Positions 1-8,637 of a stretch of DNA of 40,880 nucleotides are shown in pieces. Numbering within the stretch: the stretch's first letter is position 1; the number at the start of each line of letters is the position of its first letter. Position numbers and translations under genes: made by a program. Origin of the DNA: Kiritimatiellia bacterium (lineage in GTDB: Bacteria; Verrucomicrobiota; Kiritimatiellia; RFP12; UBA3636); the NCBI GenBank assembly GCA_017481725.1, contig JAFUOX010000031.1, positions 1 through 40,880 of the forward strand, in the 5' to 3' direction. The notes beneath the pieces were generated by a model that worked only from the letters and a program-made list of their open reading frames with translations, did no database searches and was not told the DNA's origin.

Positions 1-384
1 GGAAGCTTTAGATCGTGGCTTGGTCATCTTGTTGGCTGGAGAATTAACGACTATATACGTGAACGTTCTCATATTAGTAAAGGTAAAAAAGTAACGTTTA
101 CGCCTATTGAAGATGTCCAATTATCTCAAAATCCAGAGCTGGATTCTGTAATTGAAGAGGAATGGAGAGCGGTTACTATAAGTAGAGCCTTAAAGCTATT
201 GCAGGAGGAGGCCTCTATTGAACATTTCCAAGTATTTCATGCTATTGAAATAGAGGAGTGGCCAATAGAAAAGGTTTGTAAAACATTTGATGTTACAAAG
301 GCCAATGCTTATCAAATTCGGAAACGCTTGAGAATGAAATTTGACTCAATTTTGAAGCATGCACTAGAAGAAGATGGAATATAA
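1..384 (+). CDS. RNA polymerase sigma factor, sigma-70/ECF-like (5' truncated)
   Basis: The frame is open from base 1 to the TAA at 382-384 and the start lies upstream of the window; 127 codons are visible. The first residues (GSFRSWLGHLVGWRINDYIR) look like the end of sigma region 2. A charged linker follows, and then a region-4-like helix-turn-helix near the C-terminus (VCKTFDVTKANAYQIRKRLR). By family, such a protein directs RNA polymerase to a limited set of promoters. The kinase gene starts inside this gene's last 11 bases, so the two are probably translationally coupled. Sigma factors paired with Ser/Thr kinases are known in planctomycetes and relatives, so the kinase may modify or signal to this factor. 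That link is inference. The exact ECF group cannot be named from the fragment. Confidence 0.8.
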   Translation, partial: GSFRSWLGHLVGWRINDYIRERSHISKGKKVTFTPIEDVQLSQNPELDSVIEEEWRAVTISRALKLLQEEASIEHFQVFHAIEIEEWPIEKVCKTFDVTKANAYQIRKRLRMKFDSILKHALEEDGI

Positions 385-2224
385 TAAACTTGACGAATAT
401 ACATTCTTTAGAGAAATAGGATGTGGTGCTTCTGGCTCTGTTTGGATTGTAAAGTCTTCTAAGGAAATTTTTTACGCAATAAAGAGAGTAGATAAAGCAG
501 CAATTGGTGAAGATGCCTATAATAGAGAGATTCGCGGAATTTCAATTTATGGCCGCCTCCCTTGGCATAGTGGTCTTGTGCCAGTTTATGATTTTTGGGA
601 AGATGCTGATAATGCTTGTTTTTATTCTGTTATGGCATTGGCGGATGATGAAAATGGTAGCCGCAATTTTGAGCCAGAAACATATCGACCAAGGACTCTT
701 TCCTCAATAATATCTAGCCGGGTGGCATTGCCAATTGAGGAATGTGTTTCTATCGCTAAAATATTGCTGAATGGGTTGATATATCTTCAAAATAATCATA
801 TAATACATCGAGATATAAAGTCAGGTAATGTGTTGATTATCAATGGTGAGCCAATGCTAACAGATTTTGGATTGGCTATTGATTTTAGAGATGCAAATTC
901 TATCGTTGGAACGCCTGGATATGTCCCTCCTGAAAATCATGGCACTGTGCAAGGCGATATTTATAGTCTTGGAAAGCTTCTTTACACAATTAGTACAGGG
1001 CGTAGTGCGGATGAATTTGGATATACACCTAGAACAGAGGCAGATGTTTCTTCGCCATTGTTCCCATATTGGCTTAAGATACTAAATAAGGCATGTGCTC
1101 CTAGACTATCAGATAGATATTTTTCTCCAAAAGCAATGCTTGATGATATTGCTGCAATGCATGTTGTAAAACGTCGCTTCCGTTGGAAGCCTTATGCAGC
1201 ATTAGTTGCAGCCATTCTTGCAATAGCTATAAATATTTGGCTAATTTTCTTTTATAATTCTCATACTAAAGAAATCTCAGTACCAATAGCACCGGCAGAA
1301 GACGCTGAGCCTACAACAATCCAAAATAAAGAGCAAACACAAGAGTATGAGCCATATGTGATTACAAAGAAGCAGGTAGAAGAAACTAAGGCAGATGCGG
1401 CTCGCATGGTTGCAGAAATAAATAATGAATTAGCAAGTGTTGCTGACGAAATTTTGGGTTATGTTTCAGAAGCAGAATTAGATATTGAGAATAGCCGCCA
1501 AAAAGCAGCGAGTGAAGCGAAAAAGGTGCAGCAAAATACATCTAGTGCCAATAATGCAATTGATGATAAAGCCACACTAAACCAAACACCTACTAATCAA
1601 ATCATTTTAGGGTCACCAGAAGCTTCTCAACAAGATGCATTCAATCCTTCTAGCATAAATTTCAACCTAACAAAGCTTCCTTCTGGATTATTTATTTGCA
1701 AATATGAAGTGACACAGGTGCAATGGCAGCAGATAATGGGCTATAATCCATCTGAACATGTTGGTGCAAATAATCCTGTAGATACAATTTCTTGGAATGA
1801 AGTGCAAGAGTTTATTCGTCGATTAAATTCAATAGAACAGGTAAAAGAGAATGGGCTTAAATTTAGATTACCTACATTGAGTGAATGGCAATATGCTTGC
1901 GGAGCAGGAAGCACTGGAGATTATGGTCTATTGGAAAACAATGCAGAAGGAGCATTTAATGACATGGCTTGGCATCGTTATAATTCTGGGAAAAGGACAC
2001 ATCCTGTAGGGACAAAAAAGCCCAATGCTTGGGGCTTATATGATATGCATGGCAATCTATGGGAAATGACATATAGTCCAGGTGATGAAAAGATTACAAC
2101 TGCAGGAGGCTGTTGGGGCAATAGCTATTATTTTTGCAGAATTTCTTCTACCGCTCAAAACACAAAAGATCAAAAAAATAGCAGCACTGGATTTCGCTTA
2201 GTTGCTGAAAAAATAAGCAATTGA
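374..2224 (+). CDS. Transmembrane Ser/Thr protein kinase with C-terminal formylglycine-generating-enzyme-like domain
   Basis: This 616-residue protein has a cytoplasmic Hanks-type kinase domain (about 10-260). The glycine loop is GCGASGSV (16-23), the ATP-binding lysine is K37 in AIK, the catalytic loop is HRDIKSGN (145-152), and the metal-binding DFG is 164-166. The usual APE is replaced by PPE after TPGYV. One membrane segment follows (about 273-294), then an Ala/Glu-rich probably extracytoplasmic linker (300-430), then a sulfatase-modifying-factor/FGE-type domain (about 440-612; landmarks PVDTISWNEV, FRLPTLSEWQYA, GLYDMHGNLWEM, TGFRLV). In that domain C588 fits the second catalytic cysteine of true FGEs. 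The first seems absent and C580 is offset, so the domain may bind a ligand rather than oxidise sulfatases. The ATG lies inside the sigma gene. Likely role: receptor kinase of a sigma-factor pathway (inference). Confidence 0.88.
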   Translation: MEYNKLDEYTFFREIGCGASGSVWIVKSSKEIFYAIKRVDKAAIGEDAYNREIRGISIYGRLPWHSGLVPVYDFWEDADNACFYSVMALADDENGSRNFEPETYRPRTLSSIISSRVALPIEECVSIAKILLNGLIYLQNNHIIHRDIKSGNVLIINGEPMLTDFGLAIDFRDANSIVGTPGYVPPENHGTVQGDIYSLGKLLYTISTGRSADEFGYTPRTEADVSSPLFPYWLKILNKACAPRLSDRYFSPKAMLDDIAAMHVVKRRFRWKPYAALVAAILAIAINIWLIFFYNSHTKEISVPIAPAEDAEPTTIQNKEQTQEYEPYVITKKQVEETKADAARMVAEINNELASVADEILGYVSEAELDIENSRQKAASEAKKVQQNTSSANNAIDDKATLNQTPTNQIILGSPEASQQDAFNPSSINFNLTKLPSGLFICKYEVTQVQWQQIMGYNPSEHVGANNPVDTISWNEVQEFIRRLNSIEQVKENGLKFRLPTLSEWQYACGAGSTGDYGLLENNAEGAFNDMAWHRYNSGKRTHPVGTKKPNAWGLYDMHGNLWEMTYSPGDEKITTAGGCWGNSYYFCRISSTAQNTKDQKNSSTGFRLVAEKISN

Positions 2225-2510
2225 AAAAAAATATCCGCAGGTCTTCAAATTAGAGAATCTACGGATAAGAACAATGAATTCATTTGTTTCGGTAAATAAT
2301 ACGGATTAAATTCCCAAAATCTGACAAAAATTGCTTAAATAATTTAATAGAAAAATTCTTGGGAATGGCTAGAATTTGCATGCCTTATGGGCATATACTG
2401 GCACATGGAGCTTGTGCCATGCTTAGAAGTGTGGGCAATTCGTGCATAAATTATAACTAGAAGAAAAGCTTAGTGGTTTCTACATAAAAGATATGTGCTT
2501 TCTTTATCTG
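2225..2510. other. Intergenic region between the kinase gene and araA, several small hairpins
   Basis: No gene is seen here. An imperfect 9-bp inverted repeat (TATCCGCAG with CTACGGATA) lies just after the kinase stop but has no T-run. A perfect 7-bp hairpin occurs at 2399-2419 (TGGCACA, 7-nt loop, TGTGCCA). Just before it is a 5-bp hairpin of ATGCC and GGCAT. These may be 3'-end structures of the kinase mRNA or simply short palindromes like those elsewhere in the window; no function is assigned. Confidence 0.35.
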
Positions 2511-2555
2511 TTTGCTTTTTTTTCTCTAATTAGGTACAATTTGATTTATCAAATT
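2511..2555 (+). promoter_or_regulatory. Putative araA promoter with overlapping palindromic operator
   Basis: A -35-like TTGCTT (2511-2516) lies 18 bp from a -10-like TACAAT (2535-2540). An 18-bp palindrome overlaps the end of the -10 and the expected start point at 2538-2555: AATTTGAT, 2 bp, ATCAAATT, with both 8-bp arms perfect. The position suits a repressor site. A ribosome-binding site AGAAAGG follows at 2571-2577, 7 bases before the araA ATG. The regulator is unknown; no AraC or AraR gene is adjacent. Confidence 0.5.
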
Positions 2556-2584
2556 TAAAACTATTTTGTAAGAAAGGTTTTCCT

Positions 2585-4078
2585 ATGCTAAAGACAAAAA
2601 AATATAAGTTTTGGTTCGCTACAGGTTCCCAGGATCTTTATGGCGATGAGTGCCTTAAGGAAGTGGCAAAGCATTCACAAATTATAGTGGAAGCTTTGAA
2701 TGCTTCAAAGAAGCTCCCTTTTAAGGTTGAGCTAAAGCCAACTCTTATTGATTCAGCATCTATCCGTAAGTGCTTTAATGATGCAAATGCAGACCCAAAT
2801 TGTGCAGGTGTTATCACATGGATGCACACATTCTCTCCTGCTAAGATGTGGATTTTAGGCTTGCAGGAATATCGTAAGCCATTGCTTCATTTGCACACAC
2901 AGTTCAATCGTGAAATCCCATACGACACAATCGATATGGATTTTATGAATACAAACCAGTCAGCACATGGTGACCGCGAGTTTGGTCACATTGTTAGCCG
3001 CATGGGCATTGAGCGCAAGATTATCGTTGGCCACTGGAGTGACGCAAATGTTCAGGAGCGCATTGCTTCTTGGATGCGCACAGCTATCGGTGTTATGGAA
3101 AGCAGCCACATCCGCGTGCTTCGTATTGGAGATAATATGCGCGATGTTGCAGTTACAGAGGGCGATAAGGTTGAGGCAGAAATCAAGTTCGGTTGGGAAA
3201 TCGATGCTTACAACGTAACAGATATTGCTGAGTATGTAGATGCTGTAAAGAAGTCAGAGATCAAGGATTTGACAGACCTTTACTATGAGCAGTATGGTGT
3301 TGTTCTAGAGGGCAGAAGCCCAGCAGAATTCCGCAAGCACGTTGAGGTTCAGGCTGGTATTGAAATTGGCTTCCGTCGCTTCCTAGAGGAGCATAATTAT
3401 CATGCAATTGTAACAAACTTCCAGATGCTTGGCGGTTTGAAGCAGCTTCCTGGTCTTGCAATTCAGCGCCTGATGGCAGAGGGCTATGGCTTTGGTGCCG
3501 AGGGTGACTGGAAGACAGCAGCTATGGTTCGCTTGATGAAGATTATGACAACTGGCATTAAGAATGCAAAGGGTACATCATTCTTTGAGGATTACACATA
3601 TCATCTACCTGCTGGCAATGAGTCAATTCTTCAGTCTCACATGCTAGAGATCTGCCCAACAGTTGCTGCAGAAAAGCCAGTAATGAAGGTGCAGTTCCTA
3701 TCTATGGGACAGCGTGAGGATCCAGCTCGCTTGGTATTTACTTCAAAGCCAGGCCGTGGTGTTGCTTGCTCTCTTGTTGATTTGGGTCATCGTTTCCGCT
3801 TAATCGTAAATGATGTTGAGTGCTTGCCACAGGATACTCCAATGCCTAAGCTTCCTGTTGCAACAGCTCTATGGAAGCCAATGCCAAACCTAATTACAGG
3901 AGCAGAGGCATGGATTCTTGCAGGTGGTGCTCACCATACAGCATTCTCTTATGACCTAACTGCTGAGCAGATGGGCGATTGGGCTGCAGCTATGGGTATT
4001 GAGTGCGTATATATTGATGAAGCTACAACAATCCGTAACTTCCGCAATGAACTACGCTGGAATGATGCAGCATTTTAA
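2585..4078 (+). CDS. araA: L-arabinose isomerase
   Basis: This enzyme converts L-arabinose to L-ribulose in the cytoplasm, the first step of arabinose catabolism, and needs a divalent metal (Mn2+ in known members). The protein is 497 residues, the usual AraA length, and family landmarks run end to end, from FWFATGSQDLYG near the start to the C-terminal GGAHHTAFSYDL. The four metal/catalytic residues of the E. coli enzyme have counterparts: E306 (GAEGDWK), E335 (FFEDYTYHL), H352 (SHMLEICPT) and H450 or H451. AGAAAGG lies 7 bases before the ATG. The gene stands alone between its own promoter and a strong terminator; araB and araD are not in the window. Codon choice is narrow and regular, as in the porin-like gene at 28509, which hints at strong expression (impression, not measured). 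Confidence 0.97.
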   Translation: MLKTKKYKFWFATGSQDLYGDECLKEVAKHSQIIVEALNASKKLPFKVELKPTLIDSASIRKCFNDANADPNCAGVITWMHTFSPAKMWILGLQEYRKPLLHLHTQFNREIPYDTIDMDFMNTNQSAHGDREFGHIVSRMGIERKIIVGHWSDANVQERIASWMRTAIGVMESSHIRVLRIGDNMRDVAVTEGDKVEAEIKFGWEIDAYNVTDIAEYVDAVKKSEIKDLTDLYYEQYGVVLEGRSPAEFRKHVEVQAGIEIGFRRFLEEHNYHAIVTNFQMLGGLKQLPGLAIQRLMAEGYGFGAEGDWKTAAMVRLMKIMTTGIKNAKGTSFFEDYTYHLPAGNESILQSHMLEICPTVAAEKPVMKVQFLSMGQREDPARLVFTSKPGRGVACSLVDLGHRFRLIVNDVECLPQDTPMPKLPVATALWKPMPNLITGAEAWILAGGAHHTAFSYDLTAEQMGDWAAAMGIECVYIDEATTIRNFRNELRWNDAAF

Positions 4079-4135
4079 TGCGTAGATATTGGTGCAGCTC
4101 ATGCACTCAAATTTTGCCAATAGGCAAAGCTATTA

Positions 4136-4183
4136 TGTCCTATTCGACGGCGCCTATGCCGCCGTCTAGGACAAATGTTTTTT
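4136..4183 (+). terminator. Rho-independent terminator of araA
   Basis: A two-part stem is formed by TGTCCTA (4136-4142) with TAGGACA (4167-4173) and GACGGCG (4146-4152) with CGCCGTC (4160-4166). It has a 3-nt bulge and a 7-nt loop and is followed by a T-rich tract to 4183. It lies 58 bases after the araA stop and closes a single-gene unit. Confidence 0.85.
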
Positions 4184-4216
4184 AAATCACTCTTGTTAAC
4201 GATTAATTTAGATTAG

Positions 4217-6157
4217 ATGCTTAGAAAATTATTCCTATTATGTTTCTTGTTGCTAACAGTGGCACCAATTTTGCGTGCTGCTGAGGTCTCTATTATTTAT
4301 GGAGATAACTCTTTGTGGAATAAAAAAGAGGTTGCGTTTGCAGAGCGTAGAGCAACAGGAATGAGTAGGCACCTACAAAGAGTTGGCTTTGATACAGAGG
4401 TGTATTCTGATAAGGAATTTAAGAAGGCATTATCAAAAAATTGCAAAACAGCAAACCTCTTAATGTGTCAAAATCCAAGTAAGGATTTTCTTGCTGAGAT
4501 TAATAAATTTGTGGCTAGAGGAGGAAAGCTTTGCATCTTTTATTCCGATTCACCTGCATTGGCAAAGGTGATGGGAATAAAGGTGGATAAATTTATTAAG
4601 CCACAAAAGACAAATGATAAATGGAAGCGTATTGTTTTTATTTGGCCACGACCCATTCATATGCCTGATGATTATGCACATGAGCTTCCTTCTGTAATGC
4701 AATTAATTCCTCAAGGGGAAGCAAAGTCCTTAGGGTGTTGGGAAAGTGCTTCTGGAGAAAAAGGCCCGGCTGGAATAATTGAAGCACCAAATGGTTATTG
4801 GGTTAGTTTTTTGCCAAGTGAATATGCGAACCCAACAGATTACACACTATTTGTTGCCTCGATTGTTGGAGGAACAAATAAAGCACTATGGCGCTCTGCC
4901 GCACAAAATTTACGTAACAATATAAATGCTTCTATTTCTGAAAAGTCTGTTATGGCTCTTTATGAAAAGTATAAAAATACTCCTTATCCAAAGCTTAAGA
5001 AAAAAATAGAATCATTACGCAAGCTTAATGGAGAAATTGATAATTGTTTTTCTAAAGGGTTGTTTGCAAAGGCAGTGCCTGAGCTCTGCAATTTACGCAA
5101 GGAAATAGAATTAATACAAGCCTTTTTAGATGGACGCATAAAGCTACGGGTCGTTGCTGTGTGGGATAAATCTACAGTTGCTGCACATGCAAAAAATAAG
5201 CAGGCGGCAGTTAATAAGCTCAAAGCCGCAGGCGTCACAGATGTATTTATGGAGATGGCGGCGCCAGGCTGGAGTGTGGTCTCTTTACCTTATATTCCTG
5301 TTTTGAAAGAGAAGTCTTTAGAAAAAGATGTAAAAGAAATGATTGCTCTCTATAAGGCAGCAGGCATACGCACACATGCATGGATTTATTCTCTTAATGG
5401 AGAATATATGGCACAAGCAACGTGGGAGGATTATCGTGAGCGTGGAATGACAATGGAGGGAGTAGCAAATAATTCTGCAATCCGTTGGCTCAATCCAAAT
5501 CACAATCAGGTCAAGAAGGCATTAGGAGAAATAGCTGTGTTTCTTGTGCAAAATTATGGCTTTGATGGCATTCATTTAGATTATGTTAGATATCCTGATT
5601 TTCCAACAAATCATATAAAATCACCAAATGATAAATCCAAATTTATGGCATATGCTAATTTGAAGAAAATTGATTGGCCAAAGGATATTGCATTTAAGGG
5701 GAAGTATCGTTCACAGTATGATAAATGGCGCACACAAAATGTTACAGAGTTGGTTACGCATATTAGGAATGAGCTAAAAAAATCAGCACCTAATGTGACC
5801 TTTTCTACGGCGGTATTTGGGCGTTATCCAACCTGCATTTATTCAATAGGGCAGGATTGGAAGGCATGGATTGATGATGGTCTAGTTGATTTTGTTGTTG
5901 CGATGAATTACACACATGATATGAATTTGTATCGTGAATTAGTAAGTGCACAAGCAGATACGAAGTATCGCGAAAAAATAGTGTCTGGAATTGGTGTAAA
6001 TTCATTTGAGGGGATGCTTAGTGTTACACAGGTATTTCATCAAATTCGCTTTGCTGGATTTAAAAAGCTTAGGGGCATTTCTCTCTATAGCTATGAGGAA
6101 TATCTAGAGGCAGAGGTCTTGCCTGCACTAGAATTGGTCAATGATGGAAAGAAGTAA
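4217..6157 (+). CDS. Secreted family-10-like glycosyl hydrolase (GHL10/YngK-type)
   Basis: The protein is 646 residues with a signal peptide (MLRKLFLLCFLLLTVAPILRAA). The N-terminal third (to about 230) looks like a flavodoxin/amidotransferase-like fold with no assigned activity. Residues 300-640 resemble the GHL10 (DUF187, YngK-like) TIM-barrel family: RVVAVWD at the first strand, a GVTDVFMEM strand, THAWIYSLNGEY, the hallmark YGFDGIHLDYVRYP with acidic residues at a barrel strand end, then VDFVVAMNYTH and a C-terminal GISLYSYEEY. Family members are predicted to cleave cell-surface or dietary glycans; the substrate is unknown. The stop is 6 bases before the next gene, so the pair is likely co-transcribed. 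No strong ribosome-binding site precedes the ATG. Confidence 0.82.
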   Translation: MLRKLFLLCFLLLTVAPILRAAEVSIIYGDNSLWNKKEVAFAERRATGMSRHLQRVGFDTEVYSDKEFKKALSKNCKTANLLMCQNPSKDFLAEINKFVARGGKLCIFYSDSPALAKVMGIKVDKFIKPQKTNDKWKRIVFIWPRPIHMPDDYAHELPSVMQLIPQGEAKSLGCWESASGEKGPAGIIEAPNGYWVSFLPSEYANPTDYTLFVASIVGGTNKALWRSAAQNLRNNINASISEKSVMALYEKYKNTPYPKLKKKIESLRKLNGEIDNCFSKGLFAKAVPELCNLRKEIELIQAFLDGRIKLRVVAVWDKSTVAAHAKNKQAAVNKLKAAGVTDVFMEMAAPGWSVVSLPYIPVLKEKSLEKDVKEMIALYKAAGIRTHAWIYSLNGEYMAQATWEDYRERGMTMEGVANNSAIRWLNPNHNQVKKALGEIAVFLVQNYGFDGIHLDYVRYPDFPTNHIKSPNDKSKFMAYANLKKIDWPKDIAFKGKYRSQYDKWRTQNVTELVTHIRNELKKSAPNVTFSTAVFGRYPTCIYSIGQDWKAWIDDGLVDFVVAMNYTHDMNLYRELVSAQADTKYREKIVSGIGVNSFEGMLSVTQVFHQIRFAGFKKLRGISLYSYEEYLEAEVLPALELVNDGKK

Positions 6158-6163
6158 ACAGCT

Positions 6164-7936
6164 ATGAATTTTAAAATATTTACAGTGTTAATTTTATTGC
6201 TTCATGTGCTTGTATTAATTGCTGATACAGCTGTGCCTCCTCCTCCATCGTGTGCTCAGGAGTGGTTTCCGAAGGAAGGTTGGATTGAGCAACCAAGTCC
6301 ATATTCTTCTCCCTATGCGAAGCGAGGAGGAAAGCTTGCCATTTGGGGTAGTGCAGTTCCAAAGAGCCTGAATGCACTTTTAGATAATAACTCTTTCTCT
6401 AGCCAAGTGTTTTATATGATGTATGAAACATTGCTTGGGCGCGATCCTGTCACAGCAGATTATGCACCTAATGTAGCGAGCGAGTGGAGCGTTTCCCCAT
6501 GCTGTGGCAAGGTCTTTATCTTCAAAATTGACCCTGCTGCAAAGTGGAGCGATGGTAAACCAATTACAGCAGAGGATGTGCTTTGGAGCTTTAATGCAAT
6601 AATGAACCCAAAGCACCTCACAGGTCCATATAAAATAGGTTTAGCTACATTTTTAGAAACCCCACCAGTTATTTTAGATGAGCGCACTATCAAATTTACT
6701 GCGGCAGAAGCTCATTGGCGAAATCTTGGAACAATTGGTGGCTTTCCAATCCTCCCTAAGCACTGCTTTGAGGGAAAGGATTTTAATAAAATCAATTTTG
6801 ATTTTCCAGTCGTTTCAGGACCATATATGCTTTCAGGGATGAAGGAAAATATTTCCCTTACAATGAAGCGTCGCAATGATTGGTGGCAGAGTGAGCGCCC
6901 AGCAAATAAAAATCTTTTCAACTTTGATTTTATAGAATACCGCTTTCATACTGACCGAGAAAATGCGTGGGAGGTCTTTCGAAAGGGAGGCTTCGATTTG
7001 TATCCGATTTATTCTGCAAGAATATGGGTGCAGGAAATCAAAGGAGAGCGCTTCGATAAAAACTGGATTGTGGCTAAGGCAATCAATAACAATAAGCCAA
7101 TAGGCTTTCAGGGCTTTGCCATGAATATGCGCCGCGAGCCATATAATGACGTAAGGGTTCGCCAAGCTTTAGCTCATTTGTTGGATCGCCCCACAATGAA
7201 CTCCACAATGATGTATGGACAATACTTCCTCCATAAATCATACTATGAGGATTTATATGATGAAAATAATCCATGCCTAAATGAATCCTATGATTATAAT
7301 CCAGCAAAGGCTGTAAAATTACTTGATGAGGCTGGCTGGAAAATCAACCCTGCCACAGGCTGGTTAGAAAAAAATGGAAAGCAATTTACAATTACATTTT
7401 TATCAAACGATTCAGGTACAACTGATAAGTTTATAGCCTTGTATCGTGCAGATTTGGAAAAGGTGGGAATACAGCTTAAAATAGAGCGCAAGGATTGGGC
7501 TGCTTGGTCTCGCGACATGGATTCCTATAATTTTGAGATGTCTTGGTGTGCATGGGGAGCAGGACTTTTCAAGGACCCTGAGGGAATGTGGTATTCAAAG
7601 CACGGTGCAGTTGATGGAGGCGTAAATATTACAGGCTTTTCAAATGCACGAGTTGATGAGCTTATTGATGAGCAGAAATCATGCTTTGACCTTGCTCGAC
7701 GCAATGAAATTTGCCGTGAGATTGATGGTATTGTAGCAAAGGAGTGCCCATATATACTTTTATGGAATACATCTAGCACACGTCTTCTTTGGTGGAATAA
7801 GTTTGGTGTGCCAGAGAAAATTCTTTCTAAATACGGCAACGAGGATGATGCCATAGTCTATTGGTGGTATGATGAGGATAGGGCAGAAGCCCTTGATTGG
7901 GCTCAGCAAAATGGTGCAGTGCTTCCGCTCCCATAG
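6164..7936 (+). CDS. Extracellular solute-binding protein family 5, YejA-like
   Basis: The 590-residue protein carries an N-terminal hydrophobic export signal with no clear lipobox. The core is an SBP_bac_5 peptide/oligosaccharide-binding fold: YETLLGRDP, KWSDGKPITAEDVLWSF, VVSGPYML, and a segment typical of YejA proteins (IEYRFHTDRENAWEVFRKGG, then MNMRREPYNDVRVRQALAHL). YejA is the periplasmic receptor of the YejABEF ABC importer for peptide-like compounds. No permease or ATPase gene is adjacent here, so it either uses a remote transporter or acts as an orphan receptor. The 6-base spacing to the hydrolase gene suggests the hydrolase product may be its ligand (inference). Confidence 0.88.
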   Translation: MNFKIFTVLILLLHVLVLIADTAVPPPPSCAQEWFPKEGWIEQPSPYSSPYAKRGGKLAIWGSAVPKSLNALLDNNSFSSQVFYMMYETLLGRDPVTADYAPNVASEWSVSPCCGKVFIFKIDPAAKWSDGKPITAEDVLWSFNAIMNPKHLTGPYKIGLATFLETPPVILDERTIKFTAAEAHWRNLGTIGGFPILPKHCFEGKDFNKINFDFPVVSGPYMLSGMKENISLTMKRRNDWWQSERPANKNLFNFDFIEYRFHTDRENAWEVFRKGGFDLYPIYSARIWVQEIKGERFDKNWIVAKAINNNKPIGFQGFAMNMRREPYNDVRVRQALAHLLDRPTMNSTMMYGQYFLHKSYYEDLYDENNPCLNESYDYNPAKAVKLLDEAGWKINPATGWLEKNGKQFTITFLSNDSGTTDKFIALYRADLEKVGIQLKIERKDWAAWSRDMDSYNFEMSWCAWGAGLFKDPEGMWYSKHGAVDGGVNITGFSNARVDELIDEQKSCFDLARRNEICREIDGIVAKECPYILLWNTSSTRLLWWNKFGVPEKILSKYGNEDDAIVYWWYDEDRAEALDWAQQNGAVLPLP

Positions 7937-8253
7937 TGTGTGAATTGGCGCGCAGTGCGCGCTGAAAAAACAGAATCATAAGCGCAGAACTAATAGGTTT
8001 TTCTAAATGGCAGCGCGGAATGCCGCGCACTCTGTGTGGGGCGGCAATTATTCGATAGCATTCGACCCACCCCCTGCATCACGCCCCGCATTTCAAAAGC
8101 CTTGATGGGTAGCACCCCATTACCACACCCATCACGCACTCCACCACACCAGCCCAGCTCCCTCCGCTGAAAACCACGCTACGTGTGCTTAGCGTCTCTG
8201 CGTCCCTTCTTCGCACTTCTAGCGGTTACGAAAATATTACAGTCGAATTTAGG
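7937..8253. repeat. Palindrome-rich intergenic island, part 1
   Basis: No gene is seen. The stretch is more GC-rich than its neighbours and holds short perfect palindromes: GCGCGC-AGT-GCGCGC (7948-7962), GCGCGG-AATG-CCGCGC (8013-8028) and CACG-CTA-CGTG (about 8175-8185). Positions 8192-8223 are an exact 32-bp match to 30467-30498. The AAAACCAC...TACGTGTGCT stretch at about 8170-8190 recurs, nearly identical and inverted, at about 38520-38541. It belongs to the same dispersed repeat family as the islands at 29.3 and 38.5 kb. Confidence 0.75.
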
Positions 8254-8634
8254 TTAAAATAAATCTACTCGCCTTAGTAAAAAATCAATTAGATTACAGT
8301 GGAATATGCCATTATTATCATAAAAATTATGTGGTATATCCATGCGAATTATTATTTTTTTAAAAAAATCTTTAGTTAAAATTAAAGAAGATAGTTCTGA
8401 AGAATTTTTCTTGTCTGAATCTATTTGATAAGCAGATTGAATATAGATTTTTTTATCGGCATTATTTACTACAAAATCTATTTCCCTTGGGGTGTTTGAT
8501 TTGTTCGTTCGATCTAAAACTACACCTACATCTATTGAGTATCCTCTTAGCAATAATTTTGATATAAAACTTACTACACTTGCGTCATAAGTTTTCGGTA
8601 AAAAGATTAAAAAATCTTCATAATATATTGGGTT
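8254..8634 (-). pseudogene. Remnant of a DUF4143-type AAA ATPase (C-terminal end only)
   Basis: The open frame runs from after a TGA at 8635-8637 to the TAA at 8254. The last 99 residues, preceded only by a TTG codon, match the C-terminus of ATP-binding proteins with a DUF4143 domain: RGYSIDVGVVLDR, REIDFVVNNADKKIYIQSAYQI, IPHNFYDNNGIFHCNLIDFLL. Intact members are roughly 400-450 residues and carry a Walker A motif; neither that ATPase core nor a credible start is present. The residues upstream of RGYSID diverge from the family. It is best read as a decayed gene stranded in a repeat island. Confidence 0.75.
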
Positions 8635-8637
8635 TCA

